64,000 nt of DNA from Acidobacteria bacterium UBA2161 (GTDB lineage Bacteria; Acidobacteriota; Vicinamibacteria; Vicinamibacterales; UBA823), in contig DCWN01000044.1 in NCBI GenBank assembly GCA_002328835.1, forward strand, positions 62,001-126,000. The letters are read 5' to 3'. Below the pieces are notes generated by a model. The model saw only the letters and a list, made by a program, of their open reading frames with translations, did no database searches and had not been told where the DNA came from. Made by a program: the position numbers and the translations under genes. Each line of letters starts with the position of its first letter. The stretch's first letter is position 1. Positions 34,016 through 43,115 of the stretch are shown one piece after another.

Positions 34016-35317
34016 TCAGTTGCCGAGCGGCACCGAGTTGCCGGCGATCCAGACCGACTCGATCTTTCGGGTATTGAGAATGTCGTCGAGCGGATCGGCC
34101 GTCAGCACGACGAAATCGGCCCAGGTGCCCATCGCCAGCGTGCCGAGGTTGTCGTCGACCTCCATGCACGCCGCGGCGTCGCCGGTCGCCGACTGAATCG
34201 CCTGAGCCGGAGTCAGACCAGCCTCGACCATCCGTTCCAGTTCGAGTTGCTCGAAATAGCCCTGGAACCGGCCGACCGGGCCGGTGTCGGTTCCGAACGC
34301 GAGGCGCACGCCGCCGTCGGCCAGTGCCTTGACGTTGCGCATCGCCACCTCGAGCGCGGCCTTGTAGCCCTGCGCGCTCGCGCTGTTCTGGACACGTGCC
34401 TGGCGCTCGGGATCTTCGAGCCCGGCGATCACCTCGGCGTCGGCGTTTCGGAGGAAGAACGGATCGTCGAAGAAGTCGGGTCGAGATTCGTAGACGAACG
34501 TCGACACTTCGCGCAGGAGCGTCGGGCTCAAGCAGACGTTGCGCTCGACCATCATGTCGATCAGTTCCTGGTCGACGTCGGTGTCGCGAACGCTGTGCGC
34601 GAGAAGGTCAACATCGGCCTCGACCAGCTTCTTGGCGTCGTCCAGGTAGAAGACGTGTGCGGCGACCCGGAGCCCGTGCTCGTGCGCCCGCGCGATGACG
34701 GCGCGCCAGGCTTCCTCCGGCATCTTGGTCGTGGACCCGAGATTGTCGTCGACGCGGATCTTGACGATGTCGGCGCCCATCTCGGCAACGGCGTCGACGA
34801 TCGGCTCGACGTCCTCGGCCGTCGCGCCGCCGACGACGGGTCCCGCGACGAACAGCCGAGCCCGATCGAGCGTCAGATCCTGCTCGTTGCGCAGGTCGAA
34901 CCCGTCCTCAGCGTCGCCGCCAAGGCTGAACACCGTGGTGATGCCGTATCGGGCGTACAGTTCGAGTTGATGCAGCAGGTTCTCGCGCGTGTAGAGGTCC
35001 GGGCTCGACTCGAGTCCACGGGTGGCGCCGACGTGGCCGTGCGCGTTGATCAGGCCCGGCATGATCGTGCGTCCCGTCAGGTCGACTTCCTCGGCGCCAA
35101 CCGGCACCGACACCGACTCGGCGGCGCCGACGGCCTCAACTCGACCGTCGCGGACGACGAGTACGCCGCCGTCGATCGCGTTGCCGGTGCCGTCGATGAT
35201 CCTCGCCCCGGTGAAGGCCGTGAGGCCCGGCGTGAGTTCTACGACCGGCTCCCCGCAACCCGTCAGCGTCAGGGCGGCCAGGGTGCACACGAGAGCGTTG
35301 CGTCGTGCGGATGTCAT
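34016..35317 (-). CDS. Exported amidohydrolase (imidazolonepropionase/prolidase-like), putative lipoprotein
   Basis: A 433-residue amidohydrolase-superfamily enzyme. The N terminus ends in a lipobox-like LTLTGC, so it may be lipid-anchored in the envelope. Metal-site motifs are INAHGHVGATRG, KIRVDDN (lysine for carboxylation), AAHVFYLDD, LAHSVRD and FGTDTGPVG. Related exported enzymes hydrolyse cyclic amides, hydantoins or Xaa-Pro dipeptides. Its ATG overlaps the UPF0182 stop (TGATG), so it is translationally coupled to that gene. Confidence 0.83.
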   Translation of the reverse strand: MTSARRNALVCTLAALTLTGCGEPVVELTPGLTAFTGARIIDGTGNAIDGGVLVVRDGRVEAVGAAESVSVPVGAEEVDLTGRTIMPGLINAHGHVGATRGLESSPDLYTRENLLHQLELYARYGITTVFSLGGDAEDGFDLRNEQDLTLDRARLFVAGPVVGGATAEDVEPIVDAVAEMGADIVKIRVDDNLGSTTKMPEEAWRAVIARAHEHGLRVAAHVFYLDDAKKLVEADVDLLAHSVRDTDVDQELIDMMVERNVCLSPTLLREVSTFVYESRPDFFDDPFFLRNADAEVIAGLEDPERQARVQNSASAQGYKAALEVAMRNVKALADGGVRLAFGTDTGPVGRFQGYFEQLELERMVEAGLTPAQAIQSATGDAAACMEVDDNLGTLAMGTWADFVVLTADPLDDILNTRKIESVWIAGNSVPLGN

Positions 35318-38085
35318 CAGGTTCCTCCAGACGGTTGGAGCTCGGCACCCGTCGGCGCCGCCATCTGCTCCAGGATCTCGCCGAGACGATCGAGCTCGGC
35401 GCCGTAGCGGGTCCAGTCGCCAGCGCGCTGCGCTTGAATGGCCCTATCGTAGTGCTGGCGAGCCTCGTCGGCGAGTGACGAGACGGCGGCCGTCGGCTCG
35501 GGCGCCGGCGCCGGGAGACCCAACACAGGCGACGCCGGCACCGGCGGCACGGACGGCGCGACCGGGGCGGCCGAGGTCAGCCGTTGCTCGGCACCCGATC
35601 GGCCGAACAACCGGTCGAGCGCCAGGGCGAGGGTTTCCTCCATCACGATCTGGTTCTGATAGGCGACGATAACCCGCTTCAGTTCGGGGATCTGGCCATC
35701 GGCGGCCCGCAGGTAGAGCGGCCTGATATAGAGCAGCGACTCCTCGATCGGGACGACCAGCAGCGTGCCCTGGATGACCTGGGAGCCCTGCTGGTTCCAG
35801 AGGGTGATCTGCGGCGAAATCTCCTGATCCTGGTTGATTCGGGCGACGATCTGGCGCGGCCCGAAGATCAGCTTTTGCTTCGGGAACTGGAAGACCATGA
35901 GCTTGCCGTAGTGCTCGCCGTCGCTTCGGGCGACCATCCAGGCGGCCAGGTTGTCCTTGCGCCGCGGCGTGAACGGCAGCATCTGGATGAACTCGGCGTC
36001 CTGCTCGCCTGGCAGCTTCATGATGGTGTAGTACGGCTCCATCTGGGCCGCCCGGCCCTCGCTGTCGATGGCGGGCACCTCCCACTGATCCTCCTTGTTG
36101 TAGAAAACCGCGGGGTTGGTCATGTGGTACGTCGAGAACATCGCCGTTTGCAGCGTGAAGATGTCCTGCGGGTAGCGGACGTGGCTGCGGAGGTCGGGCG
36201 ACATCGCTTCGAGCGGCGTGAAGAAATCGGGGAAGATCTTGCCAATCGTCGCCGCGATCGGATCGTTCCCGTCGGCGAGATAGTAGGTCGTCTCGCCGTT
36301 GTAGGCGTCGATGACGATCTTCACGGAGTTCCGAATGTAGTTGATGCTGCGGGTCACCTGGGTCGAGTACGGGTAGCCGTTGGTGACCGTGTAGGCATCG
36401 ATGATCCAGAAGAGCTGCCCCTCCGAGATCACGAGGTAGGGGTCGCGGTCGTACATCAGGAACGGCGCAATCGTCTCGACGCGGTCGCTGATGTTTCGAC
36501 GGAAGAGGATCCGGCTCTCGTCGTTCAGCTGTTCGCTGATCAGGATGTTGAACGCGCGGAATCGCAGGCTGAACAACAGCTTGTTCCACAGCCCGCCGAC
36601 CGAGACGCCACCCTCACCCTCGAACGTGCTGTAGACGTTGTCGTCGCCTTCCGGATAGTGGAACTCCCGGGTGTTCGTGTTCACGATGACGTAGTCGTTC
36701 GACAGCTCGCCGAAATAGACGCTCGGCTCGTCGACCGACAGATCGACGTCGGACCGAGGCGGCAGGTCTTGCACGAAGAGCACCGGCAACCCTTCGGCGG
36801 TCACCTGGTTCACTGGGCCGAGGGCGAGACCGTAGCCGTGGGTGAAGACCAGCCGCTCGTTCGGCCAGGTGCGATTTGACAAGCTGCTGGAGTTCAGTTC
36901 CCGGGTCGACAGCATCGTCTGCCGGTACTCGCCGTTGATCACGTAGCGGTCGTTGTCGACCGACGCGAAGTCGTAGTACGACCGGATCGCCTGAATCTGG
37001 CCGAACGTGTCGAGCAGCGGGCCATGATCCCAGAGCCGGACGTTGTTGATCGTCTCCGAGTTCGCCTCGATGTCCTCGCGCGCCAGCAGCGCGTCGCCTG
37101 ACAGTTCACGTTCATCGATCGCGTCGAGTGCAAAGGCTGTCCGTGTGGCGGCGACGTTGTACTCGATGAACGGCGCTTCCTTCTCCTGCTCGTTCGGCGT
37201 GACCACGATCCGCTGAATGAACGCGGCGTAGCCGGAGCCGCCGGCCGACACCGCGACGTACAGGATCGCCGCGAGCGGAACCGGCCAGTTCTTCGGCGAG
37301 AAGGCCTGATAGGCGGCGAGGCCGCCGCCGAGCAGGGCCACGGCGACGAGCAGCCGCAGCATCGGCACGCGGGCTTCGACGTCGACGTAGGACGCGCCCT
37401 GAATGACGCCCGCCGGGGTCAGCAGCAGGCGCGGGATGTCGAGCGATGCGCCCCAAGCCAGCAGGACGAGGAACGCCGCGACGAGGAGCGACAGATGCTG
37501 CCGGGCCCGGCGGCTGATCCGCAGGCCCGTCGAGGGGTCGAACGCCACGGCGCCCGCGCCCACGTAGATCGCGGCGGCGCCCGCGAGGCTGAGGACGACG
37601 ATAGCGACGAGCAGATATCGGACGAAGTCGAGAAAGGGCAACTCGAAGACGTAGAAGGCGACGTCGCGGCCGAGCAGCGGGTCGGCATCGCCGAACGGTG
37701 TGGCGTACCGATACTGCAACCAGACCATCCACTGTCCCGACGCGAAGACGCCCATGAACAGCGCGGCCAGGCCGGATGCGCCGGCCGCGATGAGCCGGAG
37801 CCCCTTGCGGTCGACGACCAGCGGCTTGACGTCGGGTCCCCCGCCGATCACGAGGTAGGGTTTCGTCATTTCCTGCAGCGCCAGCCGCAGGCCGCCGAGG
37901 AGCAGGCCGAACGCAATCACAAAGACCGTCACGCCCAGCAGGACCTGGGAGATCAGGGTGCGGGTGAATACCTGCTCGAACCCGACGCGCTCGAACCAGA
38001 GCCAGTCGGTGTAGAAATCGGCGAAGGAGGGCACGACCAGGAAGAGCAGCACACCGGCGACGATGATCGGAACTTTGATAGGCAT
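35317..38085 (-). CDS. UPF0182-family large membrane protein
   Basis: A 922-residue protein of the UPF0182 (COG1615) family. Seven to eight hydrophobic segments occupy about residues 5-290, beginning with VPIIVAGVLLFLVVPSFADFYTDWLWFERVGF. A large extracytoplasmic domain follows with family-typical stretches (YINGEYR-like, LVFTHGYGLALGPVN, FPDFFTPLEAMSPDLRSHVRYPQDIF, MLPFTPRRKDNLAAWMVARSD). The C terminus is proline-rich, then a short helical segment. Function of the family is unknown. The small gene at 38182 lies upstream on the same strand. Confidence 0.92.
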   Translation of the reverse strand: MPIKVPIIVAGVLLFLVVPSFADFYTDWLWFERVGFEQVFTRTLISQVLLGVTVFVIAFGLLLGGLRLALQEMTKPYLVIGGGPDVKPLVVDRKGLRLIAAGASGLAALFMGVFASGQWMVWLQYRYATPFGDADPLLGRDVAFYVFELPFLDFVRYLLVAIVVLSLAGAAAIYVGAGAVAFDPSTGLRISRRARQHLSLLVAAFLVLLAWGASLDIPRLLLTPAGVIQGASYVDVEARVPMLRLLVAVALLGGGLAAYQAFSPKNWPVPLAAILYVAVSAGGSGYAAFIQRIVVTPNEQEKEAPFIEYNVAATRTAFALDAIDERELSGDALLAREDIEANSETINNVRLWDHGPLLDTFGQIQAIRSYYDFASVDNDRYVINGEYRQTMLSTRELNSSSLSNRTWPNERLVFTHGYGLALGPVNQVTAEGLPVLFVQDLPPRSDVDLSVDEPSVYFGELSNDYVIVNTNTREFHYPEGDDNVYSTFEGEGGVSVGGLWNKLLFSLRFRAFNILISEQLNDESRILFRRNISDRVETIAPFLMYDRDPYLVISEGQLFWIIDAYTVTNGYPYSTQVTRSINYIRNSVKIVIDAYNGETTYYLADGNDPIAATIGKIFPDFFTPLEAMSPDLRSHVRYPQDIFTLQTAMFSTYHMTNPAVFYNKEDQWEVPAIDSEGRAAQMEPYYTIMKLPGEQDAEFIQMLPFTPRRKDNLAAWMVARSDGEHYGKLMVFQFPKQKLIFGPRQIVARINQDQEISPQITLWNQQGSQVIQGTLLVVPIEESLLYIRPLYLRAADGQIPELKRVIVAYQNQIVMEETLALALDRLFGRSGAEQRLTSAAPVAPSVPPVPASPVLGLPAPAPEPTAAVSSLADEARQHYDRAIQAQRAGDWTRYGAELDRLGEILEQMAAPTGAELQPSGGT

Positions 38086-38181
38086 GGGGCCTCGGCCCGC
38101 AAGGGCAAGTAGACGGATCCCTCACATCATACGCTCAGTTCGGACCGCATCAAACCTGATCGAATCTGCTCGAGGGAAGGG

Positions 38182-38415
38182 CTAGGCGACCGAACCCGAC
38201 GCGGCGGACGACTCGACGCGCACGTAGCGGCCGTCGGGCTCGCGTCGAAGAAACTGATCGTCGACCAGGGCGGTCAGCACGACCAGGCAAGCGTTTCGGT
38301 CGAGATCCCAGAGACGCTGGGCCTGTGCGAGGGTGAGGCTGAGACCCGGCGTTTTCGCGTACTCGGCCCGAATCCGCTGCAACAGCGCTTCGAAGTCGGC
38401 CTGTGGCCTGCGCAT
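38182..38415 (-). CDS. Small hypothetical protein, winged-helix-like
   Basis: A 77-residue protein starting MRRPQADFEALLQRIRAEYAKTPG. The pattern of three helices and a DGRYVRV-like wing (LTLAQAQRLWDLDRNACLVVLTALVDDQFLRREPDGRYV) is what a small winged-helix domain looks like. That pattern is common in short Acidobacteriota proteins of unknown role. It has the operator-like palindrome (38546-38568) in its upstream region and could be its regulator; this is inference. Confidence 0.55.
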   Translation of the reverse strand: MRRPQADFEALLQRIRAEYAKTPGLSLTLAQAQRLWDLDRNACLVVLTALVDDQFLRREPDGRYVRVESSAASGSVA

Positions 38416-38545
38416 GACATCGGCCTCGCGACGGCGGCATTATAGCGCGGCCGATCGGCGCCGGAGGCGGCCGCGCACAGGGCGAGGCCGGACGATCTCG
38501 TTCCATCTGGACGACTTAGACTTTTTTCGTCGGCCGGCTTGCCCG

Positions 38546-38568
38546 GATCGTCTCAATTTGAAACGATC
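38546..38568. promoter_or_regulatory. Near-perfect 23-bp operator-like palindrome
   Basis: Arms GATCGT and ACGATC enclose a second dyad TCAA-T-TTGA; 10 of 11 base pairs match around a central T. It lies in the 218-base divergent gap between the small winged-helix-like gene (minus) and the zinc-ribbon gene (plus), 66 bases before the latter. A T6 run precedes it at 38522. The rest of the gap shows nothing distinct. Confidence 0.6.
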
Positions 38569-38633
38569 GCAGGCTTCAACCCGTCTGACCGGCAGATCCT
38601 CACGGCGCGAGTTCAGCGCTCGCATCGCCCACG

Positions 38634-39068
38634 ATGAGCGACCGCAAGTACCGGCAACGCGGCTATCAAGATGACGGGCCGTCACCGTCGAAGGCGGAGC
38701 GCCGCCCGTCGAAGCCCAAGTCGCGTGAGCCGCGCGGGCAGCTGCCGCTGCGGCCGCCCTCTCCGAACATGCCGGGGTTTCATGACGTCATCCGCTGCGC
38801 GCGCTGCGGGCGGCTGCTGGACGCACCGATCGATGAGACGTCGACGTGCGCGCAGTGCGGGTCAGCGCTCCACAGCTGCGCGCAGTGCGCCTGGTTCGAC
38901 ACGGGCAGTCGCTTCGAGTGCGCTCAGCCGCTCAAGGCGCGCGTCACCCCGAAGGATGGCCAGAACGACTGCGGTCACTTCGCGCCGCGCGTGACCGTGG
39001 AGCGGCAGACCCGATCCCAGCGCGGTCCGTCCAGCGCCAAGCAAGCCTTCGACGACCTGTTCAAGTAG
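38634..39068 (+). CDS. Small zinc-ribbon protein
   Basis: A 144-residue protein. The N-terminal 45 residues are charged and disordered. Then come CARCGRLL, CAQCGSALHSCAQCAWFD, CAQPL and DCGHF, enough cysteines for one or two zinc ribbons. The C terminus ends with QAFDDLFK. No catalytic domain is visible; such proteins are usually nucleic-acid or protein binding. Convergent with the glycerate kinase gene, 31 bases apart. Confidence 0.65.
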   Translation: MSDRKYRQRGYQDDGPSPSKAERRPSKPKSREPRGQLPLRPPSPNMPGFHDVIRCARCGRLLDAPIDETSTCAQCGSALHSCAQCAWFDTGSRFECAQPLKARVTPKDGQNDCGHFAPRVTVERQTRSQRGPSSAKQAFDDLFK

Positions 39069-39099
39069 TCCCCGTCGGGAAGGCCGCCGCCGCCGTCGC

Positions 39100-40431
39100 C
39101 TACCAGGCGACCAGCAGCCGGAGGTCCCGCACGTTCTGCCCGGTGGGCCCCGTGACGACGGTGTCGCCGAGCGGGTCGAAGAATCGATGGGCGTCGGCCC
39201 GGCGGAGATACTCGACCGGATCGAGCCCGGCGCCCGCGGCGCGCCTCAGCGTGGTGCCGTCGGCCACGGCCCCGGCGGCCGGCGCCGAGCCGTCGACGCC
39301 GTCGGTGCCGGCACTCAGTACCGCGACCGACCGCCCCGCGATCTTCGGGACACACGCCAGGACAAAGGCCTGATTCCTGCCGCCGAGACCGGGATCGGTG
39401 ACAGGACAAGAGAACTCGCCCCCGCTGACGACGGCGACAGGTCCCCGGGGGTGCGCCTCGCGGGTCTCGTCGAGTCTACCCAACAGGTGGTCGACGGTCG
39501 GGACCAGCGCCCAGTCGTCACGCGCGCCGCCGTCCACGACGACCTGCCACTCGAGCGCGCGGGCCTCGTCCGCCATCGCCTCGACCGCTTCGGTCTCGCC
39601 CACCAGGCGGTACCATCGGCTCGTCTCAAACTCGGGTGAGCCGGGCTTGGGCGTCTCGGGGATCCGGCCTTCATCGATCAACCGCCGTACTGCCGCCGGC
39701 AACCGCTCCCGCAGGCCGCTGTGGTCGATGATGGCCAGGCAATCGGCGACCGTCGACGCATCGGGCATCGTCGGGCCCGAGGCGATCAGCGAGGGGTCGT
39801 CATCCGGGACATCCGACACGTAGAGCGTGATCTGGCGTGCGTGGCCGTTCAGCGCGGCCAGCCGCCCGCCCTTCACGCTCGAGAGGTGCTTGCGCACCAC
39901 ATTGATCTCGGCAATTGTCGGCCCACCGGTAACCAGGACGTCGTTCATGGCTTCGAGATCACCGATACCGAGGCCGTCGATCGGCTGCTCGAAGAGCGCC
40001 GAGCCGCCACCGGAGATGAGATGGATGACGAGGTCGTCGGCCCCCACACGGCGAAGCCGGTCGAACACCGCGCGCGCGGCCGCCAGGCTTCGTGCGTCCG
40101 GCAGCGGATGCCCTCCGACGTGGTACGCACATCCGGGCAGGGGCGCCGTCGGGAGATCCGGGCCGACGACGAAGCCCTCGAACTCTTGCGGTGCCAGGAC
40201 CCGCGCCAGCGACGCGGTCATCGGCACCGCGGCCTTGCCGATGGCCACGACGACGATGCGGCGGACACTCCCGAGGTCGATCGCGTCGTCATCCACCGTG
40301 AGCACGGAGTCCCTGGCGCGGACGCGGGCACGCAGGATCGCGTCGATCTCCACCCTGGCCAGACTGCGCCGGAATACCCGGCTGAGGATCGTCCTCACGG
40401 CACTGATCGTATCGGAACGATGCGGGTGCAC
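39100..40431 (-). CDS. Glycerate 2-kinase (DUF4147/MOFRL family)
   Basis: A 443-residue protein with the two-domain layout of class II glycerate kinases: DUF4147 (about 5-235, with VVAIGKAAVPM, HLISGGGSALFEQP and TGGPTIAEINVVRKHLSSVKGGRLA) and a C-terminal MOFRL domain (about 300-435, AVVSGGEFSCPVTDPGLGGRNQAFVLA, LSAGTDGVDGSAPAAGAV). It phosphorylates glycerate to 2-phosphoglycerate. It begins with GTG at 40431; no better start is evident. Divergent from the copper ATPase across a large palindrome. Confidence 0.88.
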   Translation of the reverse strand: MHPHRSDTISAVRTILSRVFRRSLARVEIDAILRARVRARDSVLTVDDDAIDLGSVRRIVVVAIGKAAVPMTASLARVLAPQEFEGFVVGPDLPTAPLPGCAYHVGGHPLPDARSLAAARAVFDRLRRVGADDLVIHLISGGGSALFEQPIDGLGIGDLEAMNDVLVTGGPTIAEINVVRKHLSSVKGGRLAALNGHARQITLYVSDVPDDDPSLIASGPTMPDASTVADCLAIIDHSGLRERLPAAVRRLIDEGRIPETPKPGSPEFETSRWYRLVGETEAVEAMADEARALEWQVVVDGGARDDWALVPTVDHLLGRLDETREAHPRGPVAVVSGGEFSCPVTDPGLGGRNQAFVLACVPKIAGRSVAVLSAGTDGVDGSAPAAGAVADGTTLRRAAGAGLDPVEYLRRADAHRFFDPLGDTVVTGPTGQNVRDLRLLVAW

Positions 40432-40471
40432 TCAAACGGCCCGCGAGAGCGGTGTGCTAGCATCGGAAACT

Positions 40472-40633
40472 TGCAGTCCGTTGTGAAAGTGCCGAGAGGC
40501 ACCGAGAGCGCCGAGGCGCCCGCCCCGCTAGGCGCGAAAAGCGAGAATACCGGGAGTATTTGACCGATGAGCAACGCCGCGGGGCGGGATGCATCGGCGG
40601 TCGAATGCAGCGGCACTTTCACTACGGGCTGCA
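40472..40633. repeat. ~162-bp imperfect palindrome
   Basis: Outer arms 40472-40494 and 40611-40633 match at 21 of 23 positions. Inner arms CCCGCCCCGC (40519-40528) and GCGGGGCGGG (40579-40588) match perfectly. The innermost AATAC-CGGGA-GTATT (40546-40560) is centred on the same point, about 40553. All three dyads share a centre, so the whole block can fold as one long hairpin or cruciform. It occupies most of the gap between glycerate kinase and the P-type ATPase. Confidence 0.8.
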
Positions 40634-40661
40634 GGACCCTCATGCGGATCTCCAGCGACTG

Positions 40662-43079
40662 ATGTCAGAACTCGATCCCGTCTGCGCCATGTCCGTGGAC
40701 CTGGCGACGGCCGAGCACACCGCCGAGTACGGCGGACGCACCTACGGATTCTGCTGCGGCCATTGCCGCCAGAAGTTTCTCGACGATCCCGAACGGTACC
40801 TACGCCCCGAGACCAGCGTGGCCGAGGCGCCCGCACCGGTCGCGCCCGGCACGGCGTACGTCTGCCCGATGGACCCCGAGGTCAGCGAGGCGCAGCCCGG
40901 CGCCTGCCCCAAATGCGGCATGGCGCTCGAGCCGGACGTGCCGGCCGCGCCCAGCGCGGCCGTCGAGTACGTCTGCCCGATGCATCCCGAGGTGGTGAGC
41001 GATGCCCCGGGCGCGTGTCCGCAGTGTGGCATGGCGCTCGAGCCGCGGACCGTGCAGGCCGAGGAGCCGCCGAACATCGAACTCATCGACATGACTCGTC
41101 GGCTCTGGGTGGGCGCCGCGCTCGGACTGCCCGTCTTCCTCCTCGCCATGAGTGAAATGGTGGAGATGGTCGCCGGGAGTGTCGCTCCCGGAGTGATCGG
41201 CCGCACGGCGGGGAACTGGGTGCAGCTCGTGTTCGCGACCCCGGTCGTCCTCTGGGCCGGCTGGCCGTTCTATGCGCGGGCCTGGGCGTCGATCGTCAAC
41301 GCCAGCCCGAACATGTTCACCTTGATCGGGCTCGGGGTCGGGTCGGCCTACCTCTACAGTGTCGCGGCGACCGTGGTGCCCGAGGTCTTTCCGGCCGGAT
41401 TCCGTACCGCGGCGGGCGTCGAGCCGTACTTCGACACGGCGGTCGTCATCACGGTGCTCGTGCTGCTCGGACAGGTGCTCGAGATCCGGGCCCGGAGTCG
41501 CACCGGCGCGGCGATCCGGGCGCTCCTCGGCCTGGCGCCGACCACGGCCCGGGTCATCCGCGACGGTGACGAGCGCGATGTCCCGTTGCCGCTCGTCAAG
41601 GTCGGCGACCTGCTCCGGATCCGGCCAGGCGAGAAAGTGCCGGTGGACGGCGTTGTCGTCGATGGCCTGAGCGCCGTCGATGAGTCGATGGTCACCGGCG
41701 AGCCGATTCCCGTCGAGAAGCTGGCCGGGGCGCCCCTCATCGGCGCGACGATCAACGGCACGGGGGCGTTGACGATGCGCGCCGAGCGGGTCGGTGGCGA
41801 GACGTTGCTGGCCCAGATCGTCCAGATGGTGAGCGACGCCCAGCGCAGTCGCGCGCCGATTCAGCGGCTCGCCGATCGCCTGGCCGCCTACTTCGTGCCG
41901 AGCGTCGTCGCCGTGTCGATCGCCGCGTTCATCGGGTGGAGCCTCTGGGGGCCGGAGCCCCGCCTGGCGCTGGCGCTGGTGAGCGCGGTGGCGGTGCTGA
42001 TCATCGCCTGTCCCTGTGCCCTCGGGCTGGCGACGCCGATGGCGATCATGGTGGGGACCGGCCGAGGTGCGGGTGCGGGCGTGCTCATCAAACACGCCGA
42101 GGCGCTCGAAGCGCTGGAGCGGGTCGATACCTTGGTCGTCGACAAGACTGGCACGCTGACGCAAGGACAGCCCGGCGTGACGGCCGTCGAACCGGTCGGC
42201 GGGTTCTCCGATGCCGAACTGCTCCGGCTGGCCGGCGCGCTCGAACAGGCCAGCGAGCATCCGCTGGCCGCGGCGATCGCGTCGCGCGCCCGGGCCGGCG
42301 GCGTCACGCTGCCTTCCGTGAGCGCATTCAAGGCCCAGGCGGGTCGCGGTGTCACCGGCGTGGTGGAAGGGCGGGCGGTCGCCCTGGGGACGCCCGAGTT
42401 GCTCGCGGCGAGCGGCGCCGACGCCGAGGAGTTGCGCGACAGGGCCGACGCGCTGCGGCGCGAGGGCCAGACGGTCGTCTTCATCGCGGTGGACGGTCGC
42501 ACAGCCGGGTTGCTGGGTGTCGCCGATCCGATCAAGCCGTCGACGCCGAAGGCGCTGACGCTGCTGCGGCGCGAGGGTCTCCGGCTGGTGATGGTGACCG
42601 GCGACGACGTCGCGACGGCCGAGGCTGTCGCCAGGACCCTGGAACTCGACGAGGTGATCGCCGGCGTCTTGCCGGCCCGGAAACGGGAGATCGTCGCCGA
42701 GCTCCAGTCACGTGGTCACGTCGTGGCGATGGCCGGCGACGGGATCAACGACGCGCCGGCGCTGGCCGAGGCCACGGTCGGCATCGCGATGGGTACGGGC
42801 ACCGACGTGGCGATGGAGAGTGCCGGTATCACCCTCGTCAAGGGGGATCTGCGTGGCATCGCGCGCGCGCGCCGGCTGAGTCGAGGGACGCTGCGCAACA
42901 TCAGGCAGAACCTCTTCCTCGCCTTCGTGTACAACGCCGTCGGTGTGCCGGTTGCGGCCGGTGTGCTGTATCCGCTGACGGGCCTGCTCGTCAGCCCGAT
43001 CTGGGCGAGTGCGGCGATGACGCTCAGCTCGCTCTCGGTCATCTCGAACGCGCTGCGCCTCCGGTCGCTGGAACTCTGA
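40662..43079 (+). CDS. copA: P1B-type copper-transporting ATPase with YHS and two HMBD modules
   Basis: An 805-residue ATPase. The N terminus carries a YHS domain (DPVCAMSVD...YGFCCGHCRQKF, 5-45) and two heavy-metal-binding modules, YVCPMDPEV...CPKCGMALEP and YVCPMHPEV...CPQCGMALEP. Core motifs are TGEPIPVEK, the membrane CPC in IIACPCALGLATP, phosphorylated DKTGTLT, SEHPLAAAI, and hinge GDGINDAP. This Cys-Pro-Cys/HMBD design is typical of CopA/SilP-type copper(I)/silver export. ATG 40662 is preferred because MSELDPVCAMSVD is the standard YHS start. The in-frame TTG 40560 and ATG 40605 lie inside the palindrome. Confidence 0.9.
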   Translation: MSELDPVCAMSVDLATAEHTAEYGGRTYGFCCGHCRQKFLDDPERYLRPETSVAEAPAPVAPGTAYVCPMDPEVSEAQPGACPKCGMALEPDVPAAPSAAVEYVCPMHPEVVSDAPGACPQCGMALEPRTVQAEEPPNIELIDMTRRLWVGAALGLPVFLLAMSEMVEMVAGSVAPGVIGRTAGNWVQLVFATPVVLWAGWPFYARAWASIVNASPNMFTLIGLGVGSAYLYSVAATVVPEVFPAGFRTAAGVEPYFDTAVVITVLVLLGQVLEIRARSRTGAAIRALLGLAPTTARVIRDGDERDVPLPLVKVGDLLRIRPGEKVPVDGVVVDGLSAVDESMVTGEPIPVEKLAGAPLIGATINGTGALTMRAERVGGETLLAQIVQMVSDAQRSRAPIQRLADRLAAYFVPSVVAVSIAAFIGWSLWGPEPRLALALVSAVAVLIIACPCALGLATPMAIMVGTGRGAGAGVLIKHAEALEALERVDTLVVDKTGTLTQGQPGVTAVEPVGGFSDAELLRLAGALEQASEHPLAAAIASRARAGGVTLPSVSAFKAQAGRGVTGVVEGRAVALGTPELLAASGADAEELRDRADALRREGQTVVFIAVDGRTAGLLGVADPIKPSTPKALTLLRREGLRLVMVTGDDVATAEAVARTLELDEVIAGVLPARKREIVAELQSRGHVVAMAGDGINDAPALAEATVGIAMGTGTDVAMESAGITLVKGDLRGIARARRLSRGTLRNIRQNLFLAFVYNAVGVPVAAGVLYPLTGLLVSPIWASAAMTLSSLSVISNALRLRSLEL

Positions 43080-43115
43080 GGGCGGCGTCTGCGTCCCCAC
43101 GTACGCAAGGTGGAT

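Noticed and set aside
40560..40661. N-terminal extension of the copper ATPase from TTG 40560 or ATG 40605
   Set aside because: Both lie inside the large palindrome and add no recognisable sequence; ATG 40662 gives the normal YHS-domain start.
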